Shown here: piece after piece, positions 44,419-53,579 of the stretch | How the letters are laid out: each line of letters opens with the position of its first letter | Position numbering within the stretch: the stretch's first letter is position 1 | Assembly (NCBI GenBank): GCA_003129525.1 | Contig: CP029329.1 | Location: 3,718,001-3,782,000 of the forward strand | Source: Clostridium beijerinckii | GTDB lineage: Bacteria; Bacillota; Clostridia; Clostridiales; Clostridiaceae | Direction of reading: 5' to 3' | Length of the DNA stretch: 64,000 bases | Translations under genes and position numbers: made by a program | The notes under the pieces: generated by a model | What the model was told of the DNA's origin: nothing | The model's database searches: none | The model's input: the letters and a program-made list of their open reading frames with translations, nothing else

Positions 44419-46980
44419 TTATAGTTTAGTTTCACAATAACACAAAAATTTTAATCGTTCTATTTTAAAATTTGATTTAGCTAATATTTCTGGCCAATCC
44501 TTAACCATCTTATATACCTTATCTTTCTTATCACTTGATAAATTATCCCAAGTTACAAGTGCAGAATCAGTTTTTTTCGTATTATCTTTAACTTCATCAT
44601 ACTTCCAACCAGACTTTTTCCTATGTCTATACCAACTCATATGTTCATTTTTAGCTAAGACTTCTAATTCTTTAGTTGTAAATTCTATAAATACTTCGCT
44701 TTCTTTAACATAAACAACATCATAATTGATTTTGAGTAAAGCATTAGGGATGTTTTTTGCTTGATGCCTAATAGAGTTTTTAAGATCTTCACTTAGTTCC
44801 TGCCATGACATAGTATAATCTAAATCCGTGTTTTTATTATTTTCATAAATAGCCTTTGCAAGACTCTCAATTTTCTCACTATAGAATGCATCATGCATTA
44901 AATGACGTAAAAATTGTTCTTCATCTACATGTAATTTTAATTGTTCTTTAGACGGTAGATACGATTGTTCCCACTTTTTCGCATTAGTCAACATACTCAT
45001 TTCTAATATAGCTTCCATAGATCTTGATTCATGTTTATATCTTCTAATTTTAAGTAATGCTCTTAGTACACCATCATCAATTTGAGCTTCTCCATTATCA
45101 TTTATAAGATGATCTACTTTACGTTCCAATAATGAACGTAGCAACATTGCTCTTCGAATTATAAATAACTGATCCCATTTCTCATCAGTTTGATTCGGTC
45201 CAAGAATATTTACATAACCTCTTAGACGACTTACAAAGTCAGGACCTTTTGCCCCTTTAAATCCAAGTAAAAACTGTTTTTGTTCATTTTCATCTTCAAA
45301 GTCTTCTCCACAAAATTCTTTAAAAGTGCTACTTGTTCCACCTGCAAATACAAAAATAGCTTTACCTATCGGATGAATAGAGTCTCCTTCTCTAAATGCA
45401 CCATCTTGCATAGGTGCTAAAAAATACTTTAACCATCCAAGCTTTCCTTCAAGTGCAGAATCAAATTCATCAAAAAATACTAGTGGAATTTTTCCTTCTA
45501 ATACAATATCTCTTACCTTATGAAAAGAGTTTATTAAATCTAATGGTGTACGGAACTGAGATAAATTAAAATCTAATTTTTTAATTAAAGTTGGTGCAAT
45601 ACTATTAGCCACTTCCAATATACCAAAAGATTTTCCAGACCCTGGTGTTCCAAATACTGCAATAGAAAGAGGCCTAACGGTATTCTTGGTAGATATATAC
45701 TCTAACATAAGATTTTTAATGCTTCTATAACTTTCTATTTCTGTCTTATCCACTGTTGTTAATTTCCCAAATTGAGCTAATGGTATAAATTTCAGTGCAT
45801 TTTTTACTCCATTTTTAACTATATCATAAGCTATTTCAGCTAAATTAGTAGAACTTTTATCCTTTAATATGTACCAACAAGAACGACAGTTAGAATTAAG
45901 TGAAATAGGCACTAATACATCTTGTACATGATCCTTATGTATAAAATCCTCTTCCTTTTCAATGAATATTGAAGGATTAGGAAATGAATGTTCTTGAATA
46001 TTTTCTCCAAAGCCTTCAATAAAATATTTCTGAGCTGAGACAATTCCTTGACGTATACCTGTGCCTATTGATTCATATAATTCTTCATTATCTTGACTAC
46101 CTGAAACAATAGCACTTGCAAGTCCTGCTACAAAACAGGATGTAAGTCCAATCATTTTACCCTGTGTATCTTCAATAAAACTTCCTTCAAATCCATAAGG
46201 TAGAAAATACAATCTAGTTTCAGGTATACCTTCATTCCTATAATAGATAGCACCTTCAAGACCAAAAGGTACTATAATATGATGACAATTTGCAAGAAAA
46301 GCCAGATTAGGATTGTTACTCATTTGCCAAACAAAATCTTGAGCGGTTCTTTCCCATGACAGACTTTTGCTTATATTAACTCCCTTAGATCGCAAATCAT
46401 CCCCATTTATAATAACTATTGTTTTTTCATTGTGAAACTTCTGTAAGTGTTTCCAAAGTTCACTGGAATCCATGGGATTATTCATTTTATATAATATAGT
46501 TGGTGATGTTTCGACTGATTTTAAAGCTAAAGGCCAAAAATCCTTACTAAAATTAAAGCCATTATTTTCATCATCTAATATAATCATATCTGCGCTCGGA
46601 TCATCGTCCATAATAGGCAATAACCTCGGCATACCAGACATAGATTCAGTAAATCCCATTAAACGCTTTATTCTATAAACATTGCTACTATTATTTTTAT
46701 TATCATATTTAGGGAAAATATCTAACTCTGCCGTAGAGCTAAGAAATTCTCTTTGCCAAATTGACTCTATATCACGTATCTGTGGTGAAAATATAGAAGC
46801 TCCTGTTGCCAAAGCTACAAGTTTCGATAGAAGTAATGCTTCTCCTGGCTTCAAAGTACTATGCATGTTCAAATGAGTTTGCCAGTTTAAACTTGAATTC
46901 GCCATTGGATATGTTACCCACTGCAACATATTTATACATATATCACCTGATACCACAATTTTCATATTTTTATTTTCCAT
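44419..46980 (-). CDS. PfkB-like kinase fold / AAA+ ATPase / RyR-domain fusion protein
   Basis: 853 residues, no signal peptide or membrane segment. Residues about 5-300 look like a PfkB/ribokinase fold: KIVVSGDICINM at the start, IILDDENNGF near 133, TIVIINGDDLRSKG near 187, and GLTSCFVAGLASAIV near 278 where kinases have the anion-hole helix; the usual GAGD catalytic Asp is not evident, so it may bind rather than phosphorylate a ligand. Residues about 420-640 are an AAA+ domain: Walker A GTPGSGKS at 444-451, Walker B LVFFDEFD at 500-507. Residues about 719-839 form a RyR domain (EHMSWYRHRKKSGWKYDE at 779-796, then TWDNLSSDKKDKVYKMV). RyR domains in bacteria are thought to sense nucleotide-derived ligands. 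Start at 46980 (AGGAG 7 bases upstream). Operon with DUF2249. Function unknown. Confidence 0.75.
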   Translation of the reverse strand: MENKNMKIVVSGDICINMLQWVTYPMANSSLNWQTHLNMHSTLKPGEALLLSKLVALATGASIFSPQIRDIESIWQREFLSSTAELDIFPKYDNKNNSSNVYRIKRLMGFTESMSGMPRLLPIMDDDPSADMIILDDENNGFNFSKDFWPLALKSVETSPTILYKMNNPMDSSELWKHLQKFHNEKTIVIINGDDLRSKGVNISKSLSWERTAQDFVWQMSNNPNLAFLANCHHIIVPFGLEGAIYYRNEGIPETRLYFLPYGFEGSFIEDTQGKMIGLTSCFVAGLASAIVSGSQDNEELYESIGTGIRQGIVSAQKYFIEGFGENIQEHSFPNPSIFIEKEEDFIHKDHVQDVLVPISLNSNCRSCWYILKDKSSTNLAEIAYDIVKNGVKNALKFIPLAQFGKLTTVDKTEIESYRSIKNLMLEYISTKNTVRPLSIAVFGTPGSGKSFGILEVANSIAPTLIKKLDFNLSQFRTPLDLINSFHKVRDIVLEGKIPLVFFDEFDSALEGKLGWLKYFLAPMQDGAFREGDSIHPIGKAIFVFAGGTSSTFKEFCGEDFEDENEQKQFLLGFKGAKGPDFVSRLRGYVNILGPNQTDEKWDQLFIIRRAMLLRSLLERKVDHLINDNGEAQIDDGVLRALLKIRRYKHESRSMEAILEMSMLTNAKKWEQSYLPSKEQLKLHVDEEQFLRHLMHDAFYSEKIESLAKAIYENNKNTDLDYTMSWQELSEDLKNSIRHQAKNIPNALLKINYDVVYVKESEVFIEFTTKELEVLAKNEHMSWYRHRKKSGWKYDEVKDNTKKTDSALVTWDNLSSDKKDKVYKMVKDWPEILAKSNFKIERLKFLCYCETKL

Positions 46981-47018
46981 TTTCAAACTCCTATCATAAT
47001 GAATTCTTGTATAGGATG

Positions 47019-47264
47019 TTAATTGTGCTTTTGTTTCTTTGTAATTCCTATTCGCCATATTTCAGGTCCTTGTTTTAAATATTCCCACTCAAACTGTTCT
47101 GGAAACTTCATCATAAACTGCTGATAAAGCGGACGCGGATCATGATCATTTATAAGTTCCATTGTTTCACCCAATGCTAATTCTTCAAAAGCTTTAAAAA
47201 TAACTGATTTCTTCTTTCCTTTTTCATAGATTCTAACATCTACACTTGCAGCAAAACTTGACAT
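47019..47264 (-). CDS. DUF2249-domain protein
   Basis: 81 residues covering one DUF2249 domain: VDVRIYEKGKK at the start, LALGETMELINDHDPRPLY at residues 29-47, then FEWEYLKQGPEIWRIGI. DUF2249 domains occur alone or fused to hemerythrin/DUF438 and DUF542 modules in anaerobes and denitrifiers, pointing to NO or redox-related work; the molecular role is unknown. It is the first gene of a two-gene operon, 38 bases before the AAA-RyR gene, and has a perfect TGTGA-N6-TCACA palindrome 70 bases upstream. AAGGAGGAATTAAAT precedes the ATG. The DNA of its 3' end recurs at the end of the siroheme reductase gene (51599). Confidence 0.85.
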   Translation of the reverse strand: MSSFAASVDVRIYEKGKKKSVIFKAFEELALGETMELINDHDPRPLYQQFMMKFPEQFEWEYLKQGPEIWRIGITKKQKHN

Positions 47265-47332
47265 ATTTAATTCCTCCTTAATTACGTTTTATTTCTTTTT
47301 ATAATATTATAACCATTGCTTTACATTTTTAA

Positions 47333-47348
47333 TGTGATTCATATCACA
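47333..47348. promoter_or_regulatory. FNR/CRP-like operator before the DUF2249/AAA-RyR operon
   Basis: TGTGATTCATATCACA, perfect TGTGA-N6-TCACA, 70 bases before the DUF2249 start. Confidence 0.7.
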
Positions 47349-47410
47349 TCATCTAAATTTGCATATAATTCATTTATTAATATTATTTTCAGTTATTTAA
47401 AAGAAACCCT

Positions 47411-47560
47411 TCTTTTCTCTCTTCACACTTATTCTATAAAATTCTTCATTAGAATTTATAGACAATGTATATTGTCGGGGTTTAGTGAAAGTATTATCTT
47501 CATTTTTAATTGTAATAGATATAAATTGTCTGCTTTTAACTCAGGGAGTTTACTTCTAGT
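47411..47560 (-). pseudogene. Fragment of a second flavin-reductase gene
   Basis: About 150 bases align with 55615-55764, the middle of the ferredoxin-reductase-like gene, at roughly 80-85 per cent identity by eye (shared runs such as CACTTATTCTATAAAATTCT and GTGAAAGTATTATCTTCATT). Frame-breaking changes are present. It lies between the DUF2249 promoter and the terminator of the third hcp gene. Confidence 0.75.
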
Positions 47561-47590
47561 TAACTTTGTACTTTGTATAAAACATATAGC

Positions 47591-47632
47591 AAAAAACTAT
47601 CTCAAAAATAAATTTAAGATAGTTTTTTATTT
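47591..47632 (-). terminator. Terminator of the third hcp gene
   Basis: Stem AAAAACTATCT/AGATAGTTTTT with T-run, about 20 bases after the stop. Confidence 0.85.
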
Positions 47633-47651
47633 AAATTCTTATTACCTATAG

Positions 47652-49310
47652 TTATATACCTTGTTGTAAGCAAGTTTTTAAATCATCATCAGGTTCACTT
47701 ATTGCTTGTAAGTTAAATGTATCGACTAAATATTGTAATACATTAGGACTTATAAATGCTGGTAGTGATGGTCCAAGGAAAATTCCTTTTACACCTAATG
47801 AAAGTAATGCTAGTAAATCTGCAACTGCTTTTTGTTCATACCATGATAAAATTATTGATAATGGTAATCCATTTACACTTGTATCAAATGCATCTGCAAG
47901 TGCTGTTGCAATTCTAACTGCTGAATATGCATCATTACATTGACCTACATCTAATAATCTTGGAAGTCCAGCAACTTCTCCAAAATCTAATTTATTAAAT
48001 CTATATTTACCACATGCGAGTGTTAGGATTACACAATCTTCTGGAACCTTCTTTGCAAATTCAGTATAGTAATTTCTACCTGGTCTTGCACCATCACATC
48101 CACCTATTAAGAAGAAATGTCTGATTTTACCTTCCTTAACTGCATTAACAATTGCTTCTGCATGACTTAGGGTTGCATGATGACCAAAACCAACAAGAAT
48201 TTCCTTTGGTTCTTCGCTTTCTTTAAATCCACCAAGTTCTAATGCTTTTTCTATTATTGGTGTAAAATCTTTATATCCTTCTTTATCAGCTTGAATATAT
48301 TTTACTCCATCCCATCCAACTACACTTGTTGTAAAAATTCTATCTTTATATGTTTCTCTAGGTCTCATTAAACAATTTGTGGTCATTAAAATACAGCCTG
48401 GTATTCCATCAAATTCTTTTTGTTGATCTTGCCAAGCACCACCATAGTTTCCTACAAGGTGTTTATATTTTTTAAGTCCAGGATACCCATGACTAGGTAA
48501 CATTTCACCATGAGTATATATGTTAATTCCTTTTCCTTCAGTTTGTTCTAATAACATTTCTAAATCTCTTAAATCATGACCAGAAACAACTATAAATGGT
48601 CCTTTTTCAATATGTACATTAACTTTGTGAGGACTTGGGTTCTTATAAGTCTCCGTATTAGCTTCATCTAATTTCTTCATAACAGCTACACTCATATCAC
48701 CAGTTCTCATAGTCATTCGAATTAACTCTTCAACACTTAAATTATCATTCGTTGTACATTCTAATCCTCTAAAATAGAAATTATCAACTTGATCATCATA
48801 ATAATCTAAACATCTTGCTTGATGTCCATATGCACTTATACCCTTTAAGCCATAAACTATTGTTTGTCTAAGTGATCTTACATCAGCATCTAAATCTTGA
48901 TCAAACATAATTCCAGCTCTTTTTGAATCCTTAAGCATTTCTTCCTTAGTTTCACTTAAATTATAAGTTGCTTGTTCTGGGTAATCTTTGTCATCACCCA
49001 CTCTATCTCTCAAATTTTCTTTTATTTTTTGAGAATCTTTAAGCATTTCTACATGAACTTCTGCATCGAAATTAACATTAGTAAGTGTTGTAAATAATGA
49101 ATTTTCTACAAAACTAACAATGCTTTTGTCTATTTCTTCTCCTTTTTCTATAAGGTCCTTTGCATAACAACTTATTCCTTTGCATTGATATATAAGCAAA
49201 TCTTGAAGATTGGCTATTTCAGGTGTTTTTCCACACACACCCATTTTAGTACATCCTTTTCCCCCTGCTGTTTGCTCACATTGATAACAAAACATAGGAT
49301 TTTCATCCAT
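47652..49310 (-). CDS. hcp: Hybrid-cluster protein, divergent paralogue (third hcp)
   Basis: 552 residues, same fold as the two identical Hcp proteins but only moderately similar. N-terminal cysteines C8, C11, C20, C26 again follow C-x2-C-x8-C-x5-C. Hybrid-cluster regions [46 protein letters not shown] and WYEQKAVADLL are all present, so it should be active. The ATG at 49310 follows AAGGAGTGATATTT; an upstream GTG lies inside the ribosome site. No GTAAC palindrome is seen in its short upstream region; a weak TTGATTATAATTCAA at 49384-49398 may belong to the TGTGAT family. It may therefore be controlled differently from the other two. Confidence 0.92.
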   Translation of the reverse strand: MDENPMFCYQCEQTAGGKGCTKMGVCGKTPEIANLQDLLIYQCKGISCYAKDLIEKGEEIDKSIVSFVENSLFTTLTNVNFDAEVHVEMLKDSQKIKENLRDRVGDDKDYPEQATYNLSETKEEMLKDSKRAGIMFDQDLDADVRSLRQTIVYGLKGISAYGHQARCLDYYDDQVDNFYFRGLECTTNDNLSVEELIRMTMRTGDMSVAVMKKLDEANTETYKNPSPHKVNVHIEKGPFIVVSGHDLRDLEMLLEQTEGKGINIYTHGEMLPSHGYPGLKKYKHLVGNYGGAWQDQQKEFDGIPGCILMTTNCLMRPRETYKDRIFTTSVVGWDGVKYIQADKEGYKDFTPIIEKALELGGFKESEEPKEILVGFGHHATLSHAEAIVNAVKEGKIRHFFLIGGCDGARPGRNYYTEFAKKVPEDCVILTLACGKYRFNKLDFGEVAGLPRLLDVGQCNDAYSAVRIATALADAFDTSVNGLPLSIILSWYEQKAVADLLALLSLGVKGIFLGPSLPAFISPNVLQYLVDTFNLQAISEPDDDLKTCLQQGI

Positions 49311-49477
49311 AAATATCACTCCTTAAAATCTTATCTATATTATTATTTGTATAAATCAGCTTTATATTCTCTATTACATAAAATTGATTATAATTCAAAG
49401 AATCATTTCTAAAACTTTTAAGTTCTTGATGTTCTACAATCATAGCAAATTCATCTTGCTAAATGTTAATACCTAAA

Positions 49478-49514
49478 ATAAAAAAATCCTAACTACAATT
49501 ACGTAGCTAGGATT
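49478..49514 (-). terminator. Terminator of hcp copy 2
   Basis: Stem AATCCTAACTAC/GTAGCTAGGATT followed by a T-run on the minus strand; related to 42203. Confidence 0.82.
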
Positions 49515-49597
49515 CTGTATTATAAATAATATTATATTTATAGGGTGCAATTTATTATACTTTTTATGTTAATCATTTTTTAAACTTATACTATCTA

Positions 49598-51301
49598 TTA
49601 AGCTTCCATAAACATCTTCATGTCATCTTCTACATTAGTGATTCCACCAATTCCAAAGTTATCTATTAATACTTTAGCAACATTTGGTGAAAGGAATGCT
49701 GGAAGTGTTGGTCCTAAGTGAATGTTTTTAACACCTAAGTGTAATAATGATAATAATACTATTACAGCTTTTTGTTCATACCAAGCTATGTTGTATGATA
49801 TAGGTAGGTCATTTACACTCTTTAATCCAAATACTTCTTGAAGTTTTAGTGCTATAACAACTAATGAATATGAATCATTACATTGACCTGCATCTAATAC
49901 TCTTGGAATTCCACCAATGTCACCTAAGTTTAATTTGTTATATTTATATTTAGCACAACCTGCTGTTAATATAACTGTATCTTTAGGTAATTTTTCTGCA
50001 AAATCAGTATAGTAATTTCTTGATTTAGCTCTACCGTCACAACCAGCCATTACAAAGAATCTCTTTATAGCTCCAGTTTTAACAGCATCTACAACTTTAT
50101 CAGCAAGTGCTAAAACTTGGTTATGAGCGAATCCACCAACTATTTGTCCTTTTTCTATTTCAGTAGGTGCTTTACATTTTTTAGCCATTTCTATAAGCTT
50201 AGAAAAATCTTTTGTTCCATCAGCCTTAGCTTCTATATGTGCACATCCTGGCATTCCTGTCGCACCAGTTGTAAATAATCTATTTTTGTAAGAATCCTTT
50301 GGAATAACTATACAGTTAGTAGTCATAAGAATTACTCCATTAAACTTTTCGAATTCTTCTTTTTGTTTCCACCATGCATTACCGTAGTTTCCTGCAAAGT
50401 GACTGTATTTCTTGAATTTTGGATAATATTGTCCAGCAAGCATTTCACCATGAGTATAAACATCTACTCCAGTTCCTTCTGTTTGCGCAAGTAACATTTC
50501 TAAATCTCTTAAATCATGTCCTGAAATCAATATTCCTGGGTTAGTTCTAACTCCAATATCTACAGTTGTGATTTCTGGATGTCCATAGCTTTCAGTATTA
50601 GCTTTATCAAGTAATGCCATACCATCTACACCAAATTTTCCTGCTTCTAGTGCAAGTCCTACATAGTCATCAACAGTTAAAGTATCATCAATTGTAGCTG
50701 CTAATGCCTTTGCCATAAATGCGTGAACTTCTTCATTATTGTATTTTAAGTTCATAGCATGTTTCATGTATGCAGATAAACCTTTTAATCCATAAGTTAT
50801 AAGTTCTCTTAAACTTCTTATATCTTCATTTTCAGTTGCAAGTACTCCAACTTTTTCAGCCTTTGCCTCAAAGTCTATTGTATTATCAGCAGTCCAAGTA
50901 GCAGCCTCTGGCATTATCATTTCTGTAGTTTTCATTCCAAATATTTTTTTGAAGAAACCACCAGTTACTTTTACTTCTCCAACAGTTCCACCAGCCTTAA
51001 CAACTTTAGCTTTTAAAATTTCTCTAAGCTTTAAAGTTTCTCTTACTCTATCTAAAATAGAATCTCTATCAAAATTTGCATTTGTAATTGTTGTAAATAA
51101 GTTTTCTGTTACGAATTTATCAACTTTAGCATCTATAACATTAACTTTTCTTCCTTCATTACTTACTATAGCTAGTCCTTTAGTTACATATATTAATAAA
51201 TCTTGAGCCTTTGCTACATATTCATCTTTACCGCAAACTCCCACTTTAGTACATCCAGTACAACCTGCTGTTTCTTGACATTGATAACAAAACATCGACA
51301 T
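49598..51301 (-). CDS. hcp: Hydroxylamine reductase / hybrid-cluster protein (copy 2)
   Basis: 567 residues, identical to copy 1 (42305) except V40 for A40. By eye I find two base differences in 1704 (50987 against 43694, 51186 against 43893); similarity ends about 15-20 bases outside the coding region on each side. Cluster ligands as in copy 1. One HcpR-type box lies 106 bases upstream. AGGAGGACATAAT precedes the ATG. The strict match of coding regions with diverged flanks points to gene conversion. Confidence 0.95.
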   Translation of the reverse strand: MSMFCYQCQETAGCTGCTKVGVCGKDEYVAKAQDLLIYVTKGLAIVSNEGRKVNVIDAKVDKFVTENLFTTITNANFDRDSILDRVRETLKLREILKAKVVKAGGTVGEVKVTGGFFKKIFGMKTTEMIMPEAATWTADNTIDFEAKAEKVGVLATENEDIRSLRELITYGLKGLSAYMKHAMNLKYNNEEVHAFMAKALAATIDDTLTVDDYVGLALEAGKFGVDGMALLDKANTESYGHPEITTVDIGVRTNPGILISGHDLRDLEMLLAQTEGTGVDVYTHGEMLAGQYYPKFKKYSHFAGNYGNAWWKQKEEFEKFNGVILMTTNCIVIPKDSYKNRLFTTGATGMPGCAHIEAKADGTKDFSKLIEMAKKCKAPTEIEKGQIVGGFAHNQVLALADKVVDAVKTGAIKRFFVMAGCDGRAKSRNYYTDFAEKLPKDTVILTAGCAKYKYNKLNLGDIGGIPRVLDAGQCNDSYSLVVIALKLQEVFGLKSVNDLPISYNIAWYEQKAVIVLLSLLHLGVKNIHLGPTLPAFLSPNVAKVLIDNFGIGGITNVEDDMKMFMEA

Positions 51302-51406
51302 ATTATGTCCTCCTATTTTTTAATTTTTATATAAAAATTAATAATTTCTTTTTATTATTTCTTAACTTGAACAATTTAAAGCTTACTATATTCCTTCTAT
51401 AACTTC

Positions 51407-51422
51407 TGTAACATACGTTACT
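51407..51422. promoter_or_regulatory. HcpR-type operator before hcp copy 2
   Basis: TGTAACATACGTTACT, same 16 bases as at 44194, 106 bases upstream of the start. Confidence 0.7.
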
Positions 51423-51472
51423 AATTTAAAATTAACATTTTACTTTCTTTATTTCTATTAAAAAAAAAATGA

Positions 51473-51622
51473 AAGAGATACTTAATTCATGGCATTCTCA
51501 ATCAAATATCCCTTTCATGATGTATAAGTTAAAGCTTAATTTCACAATTACACGAAAATTTTAATCATTCTATTTTCAAACTCCTATAATAATGAATTTT
51601 AGTATAAGATGTTAATTGTGTT
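51473..51622 (-). pseudogene. Deletion scar of a second AAA-RyR gene
   Basis: 51473-51575 matches the terminator and 3' end of the AAA-RyR gene (44373-44465; shared CACGAAAATTTTAATCATTC against CACAAAAATTTTAATCGTTC). Directly adjoining, 51576-51622 matches 46982-47035, the DNA before that gene's start (CAAACTCCTATAATAATGAA against CAAACTCCTATCATAATGAA). About 2.5 kb between these points is missing. The scar merges into the end of the siroheme reductase gene. Confidence 0.75.
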
Positions 51623-53203
51623 TTTCTTAATCTCACTAATTCCCACCCTATTAACAAATTCATTAAAATCCTCATTTTCTTCTTTATTAGCCTTGAAGAA
51701 AAGTATTATTGTTTCAAGAATCTCATGAACATCAGTAGCCTTCACCCGATAATTAATATTTTCAGCAAATCTTGCATTAGAATTTAATGTACCACCTAGC
51801 CACAAGGTGAACGCCTCTTCACTACCATTTTCAGTTTTTATAAATGCTCCTTGAAGACTAATATCAGCTATTTGCTTTTGTCCACAAGAGTTAGGACATC
51901 CTGTAAAGTGAATACGAATAGGAGTATCTAATTTAATTCTAGAATCAAGATATTGCACAACTTTTTTAGCTCTTTCTTTTGTTTCAACAATAGCTAAATT
52001 ACAATATTCTTTACCTGTGCATGAAATAGTATGTCCAAGAAATAAATTTGGATTTAGGGATAAACGCTTAAAAATATCCTTTTCTAATAAAAATGTTACA
52101 TCTTCATCACTTATCCCTGTAATAATTAAATTCTGAGAAAGTGTAGTTCTAATTTTACCATCTCCATATTTATCTGAAATATCTGCAATCTCCAAAAGTT
52201 CATCACAAGTAATTTCACCTAGTGGCAAATTAATCCCCATATAACTTTTACCTTTCTGCTTTTGAGAATGAACACCAAAGTAGTAAGAAGCATTCCATGA
52301 AGATAATTTATCTTCCCCACTATTTTGCATTTGCCCAATGAGTTCTAATAGTTTTTCTTGGAATTTCTCTGTTCCCCAATCTGCTATTAAGAATTTTAAA
52401 CGAGCACGAGTACGTTTTTCTCTGTATCCATAATCTCTAAAAATAGTACATACACCCTTAGTAACTTTAATTACATCTTCTGGTTTTACAAAAATATTAA
52501 GCTTCTGAGCTAAATGAGGACTGGCAGAAAGACCTCCACCTACCCACACATGAAAACCAATTACTTCTTTACCATCAATATTTTTTACTGCTGGAGTAAA
52601 AGCAACGTCATTAATTTGAGCATGTGCTGCATTATGTATGTTAGAAGATATTGATATTTTAAATTTTCTTGGTAAATTAGAAAAGTCTTTGTTTAATAAA
52701 AAGAAACTATTGACTTCTTCTATAATTCCAGTTGTATCCATAAGCTCATGTTTATCAATTCCTGCAAGTGGATTTCCTACTATTGTTCTAGGACAGTCAC
52801 CACAAGCTTCAAAAGAACTAAGACCACAAGCTTTAAGCATTTCAAATATACGAGGCAAATTTTCTATTTTAATCCAATGAAATTGTACAGCACCTCTTGT
52901 AGTAACATTTGCAATTCCACGACCATAATCCTTGGCAATTATTGCTAAAGTTCTTGTTTGCTCTGAACTCATTATTCCAGAGTTTATACGTACTCTTATC
53001 ATAAAGTGACCATCTCTAGGCTTTTGTTCATAAACTCCAGCCCACTTAAATCTATTCATATCCTCAGGAGTTATAGAATCATAACCGTCCTTTGAATATT
53101 TCTCTATAATTGTTTCAATTACATCTAAACCATCTTTTTCAAGTTTTATAACTTCTACTTCATTTATTTTTTGATTTTTAGACCAAATTGCTTCATAAGA
53201 CAT
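51599..53203 (-). CDS. Ferredoxin-dependent nitrite/sulfite reductase (siroheme)
   Basis: Siroheme and 4Fe-4S enzyme doing six-electron reduction of nitrite or sulfite, 534 residues. Two ferredoxin-like repeats (RVRINSGIMSSEQTR near 70; YMGINLPLGEITCDEL near 330) and the siroheme/4Fe-4S cysteines in CTGKEYC near 405 and TGCPNSCGQ near 445. The CPRT segment near 137 is also present. In this island nitrite is the more likely substrate, making the gene nirA-like, but sequence alone does not settle this. The last nine or so residues (KKNTINILY) are encoded by DNA shared with the DUF2249 3' end in another frame, so its tail was altered by recombination. A CGTGATTAAAGTCACA box lies 160 bases upstream. 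Confidence 0.85.
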   Translation of the reverse strand: MSYEAIWSKNQKINEVEVIKLEKDGLDVIETIIEKYSKDGYDSITPEDMNRFKWAGVYEQKPRDGHFMIRVRINSGIMSSEQTRTLAIIAKDYGRGIANVTTRGAVQFHWIKIENLPRIFEMLKACGLSSFEACGDCPRTIVGNPLAGIDKHELMDTTGIIEEVNSFFLLNKDFSNLPRKFKISISSNIHNAAHAQINDVAFTPAVKNIDGKEVIGFHVWVGGGLSASPHLAQKLNIFVKPEDVIKVTKGVCTIFRDYGYREKRTRARLKFLIADWGTEKFQEKLLELIGQMQNSGEDKLSSWNASYYFGVHSQKQKGKSYMGINLPLGEITCDELLEIADISDKYGDGKIRTTLSQNLIITGISDEDVTFLLEKDIFKRLSLNPNLFLGHTISCTGKEYCNLAIVETKERAKKVVQYLDSRIKLDTPIRIHFTGCPNSCGQKQIADISLQGAFIKTENGSEEAFTLWLGGTLNSNARFAENINYRVKATDVHEILETIILFFKANKEENEDFNEFVNRVGISEIKKNTINILY

Positions 53204-53361
53204 TAAATTTCCTCCTTAGTAATCTGCAATCACGACAATACATATAACTTTTTCATAGTCCCCCTAAAAATTTTTGTTATTGTAAAGTTTATTACACTAC
53301 ATTTTTAATTCATCTTTTATTTAACTTCAACATTATTATAACTTTAATAATTTTTATAAAA

Positions 53362-53377
53362 CGTGATTAAAGTCACA
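53362..53377. promoter_or_regulatory. FNR-like box before the siroheme reductase
   Basis: CGTGATTAAAGTCACA, near-palindrome of the TGTGA-N6-TCACA type, 160 bases before the start. Confidence 0.6.
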
Positions 53378-53456
53378 AACACCATCTAAAATTTATTTTT
53401 TTATTATTTTATTTTAAAAGTATTAATTCTTAACTATAAAAAGTAGTGTAAGAAAT

Positions 53457-53495
53457 AAAGTTCACTATTACTCAATAATGTAATAATGAACTTTC
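53457..53495 (-). terminator. Terminator left from a second regulator gene
   Basis: Stem AAAGTTCACTATTAC/GTAATAATGAACTTT. It directly follows the hcpR-like remnant at 53499 and may now also end gapN transcripts. Confidence 0.7.
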
Positions 53496-53498
53496 ATT

Positions 53499-53546
53499 TT
53501 ATATATAATCTTTTAAACCTTCTTCATCTAAAATAATACTAATCTC
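53499..53546 (-). pseudogene. C-terminal remnant of a second hcpR-like gene
   Basis: Sixteen codons read EISIILDEEGLKDYI and stop, matching the end of the regulator at 41290 (IIILDQEGLKDYI). The DNA around the stop (ATATATAATCTTTTAA) is also shared. Everything upstream of it is gone. Confidence 0.7.
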
Positions 53547-53579
53547 TATTTCTTAAATATTTTCATTTTTTTATTTCTT

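Noticed and set aside
49384-49398. TTGATTATAATTCAA before the third hcp as an FNR-like box
   Set aside because: Only part of the palindrome fits and AT-rich DNA gives such matches by chance; mentioned in the gene entry but not listed as a site.
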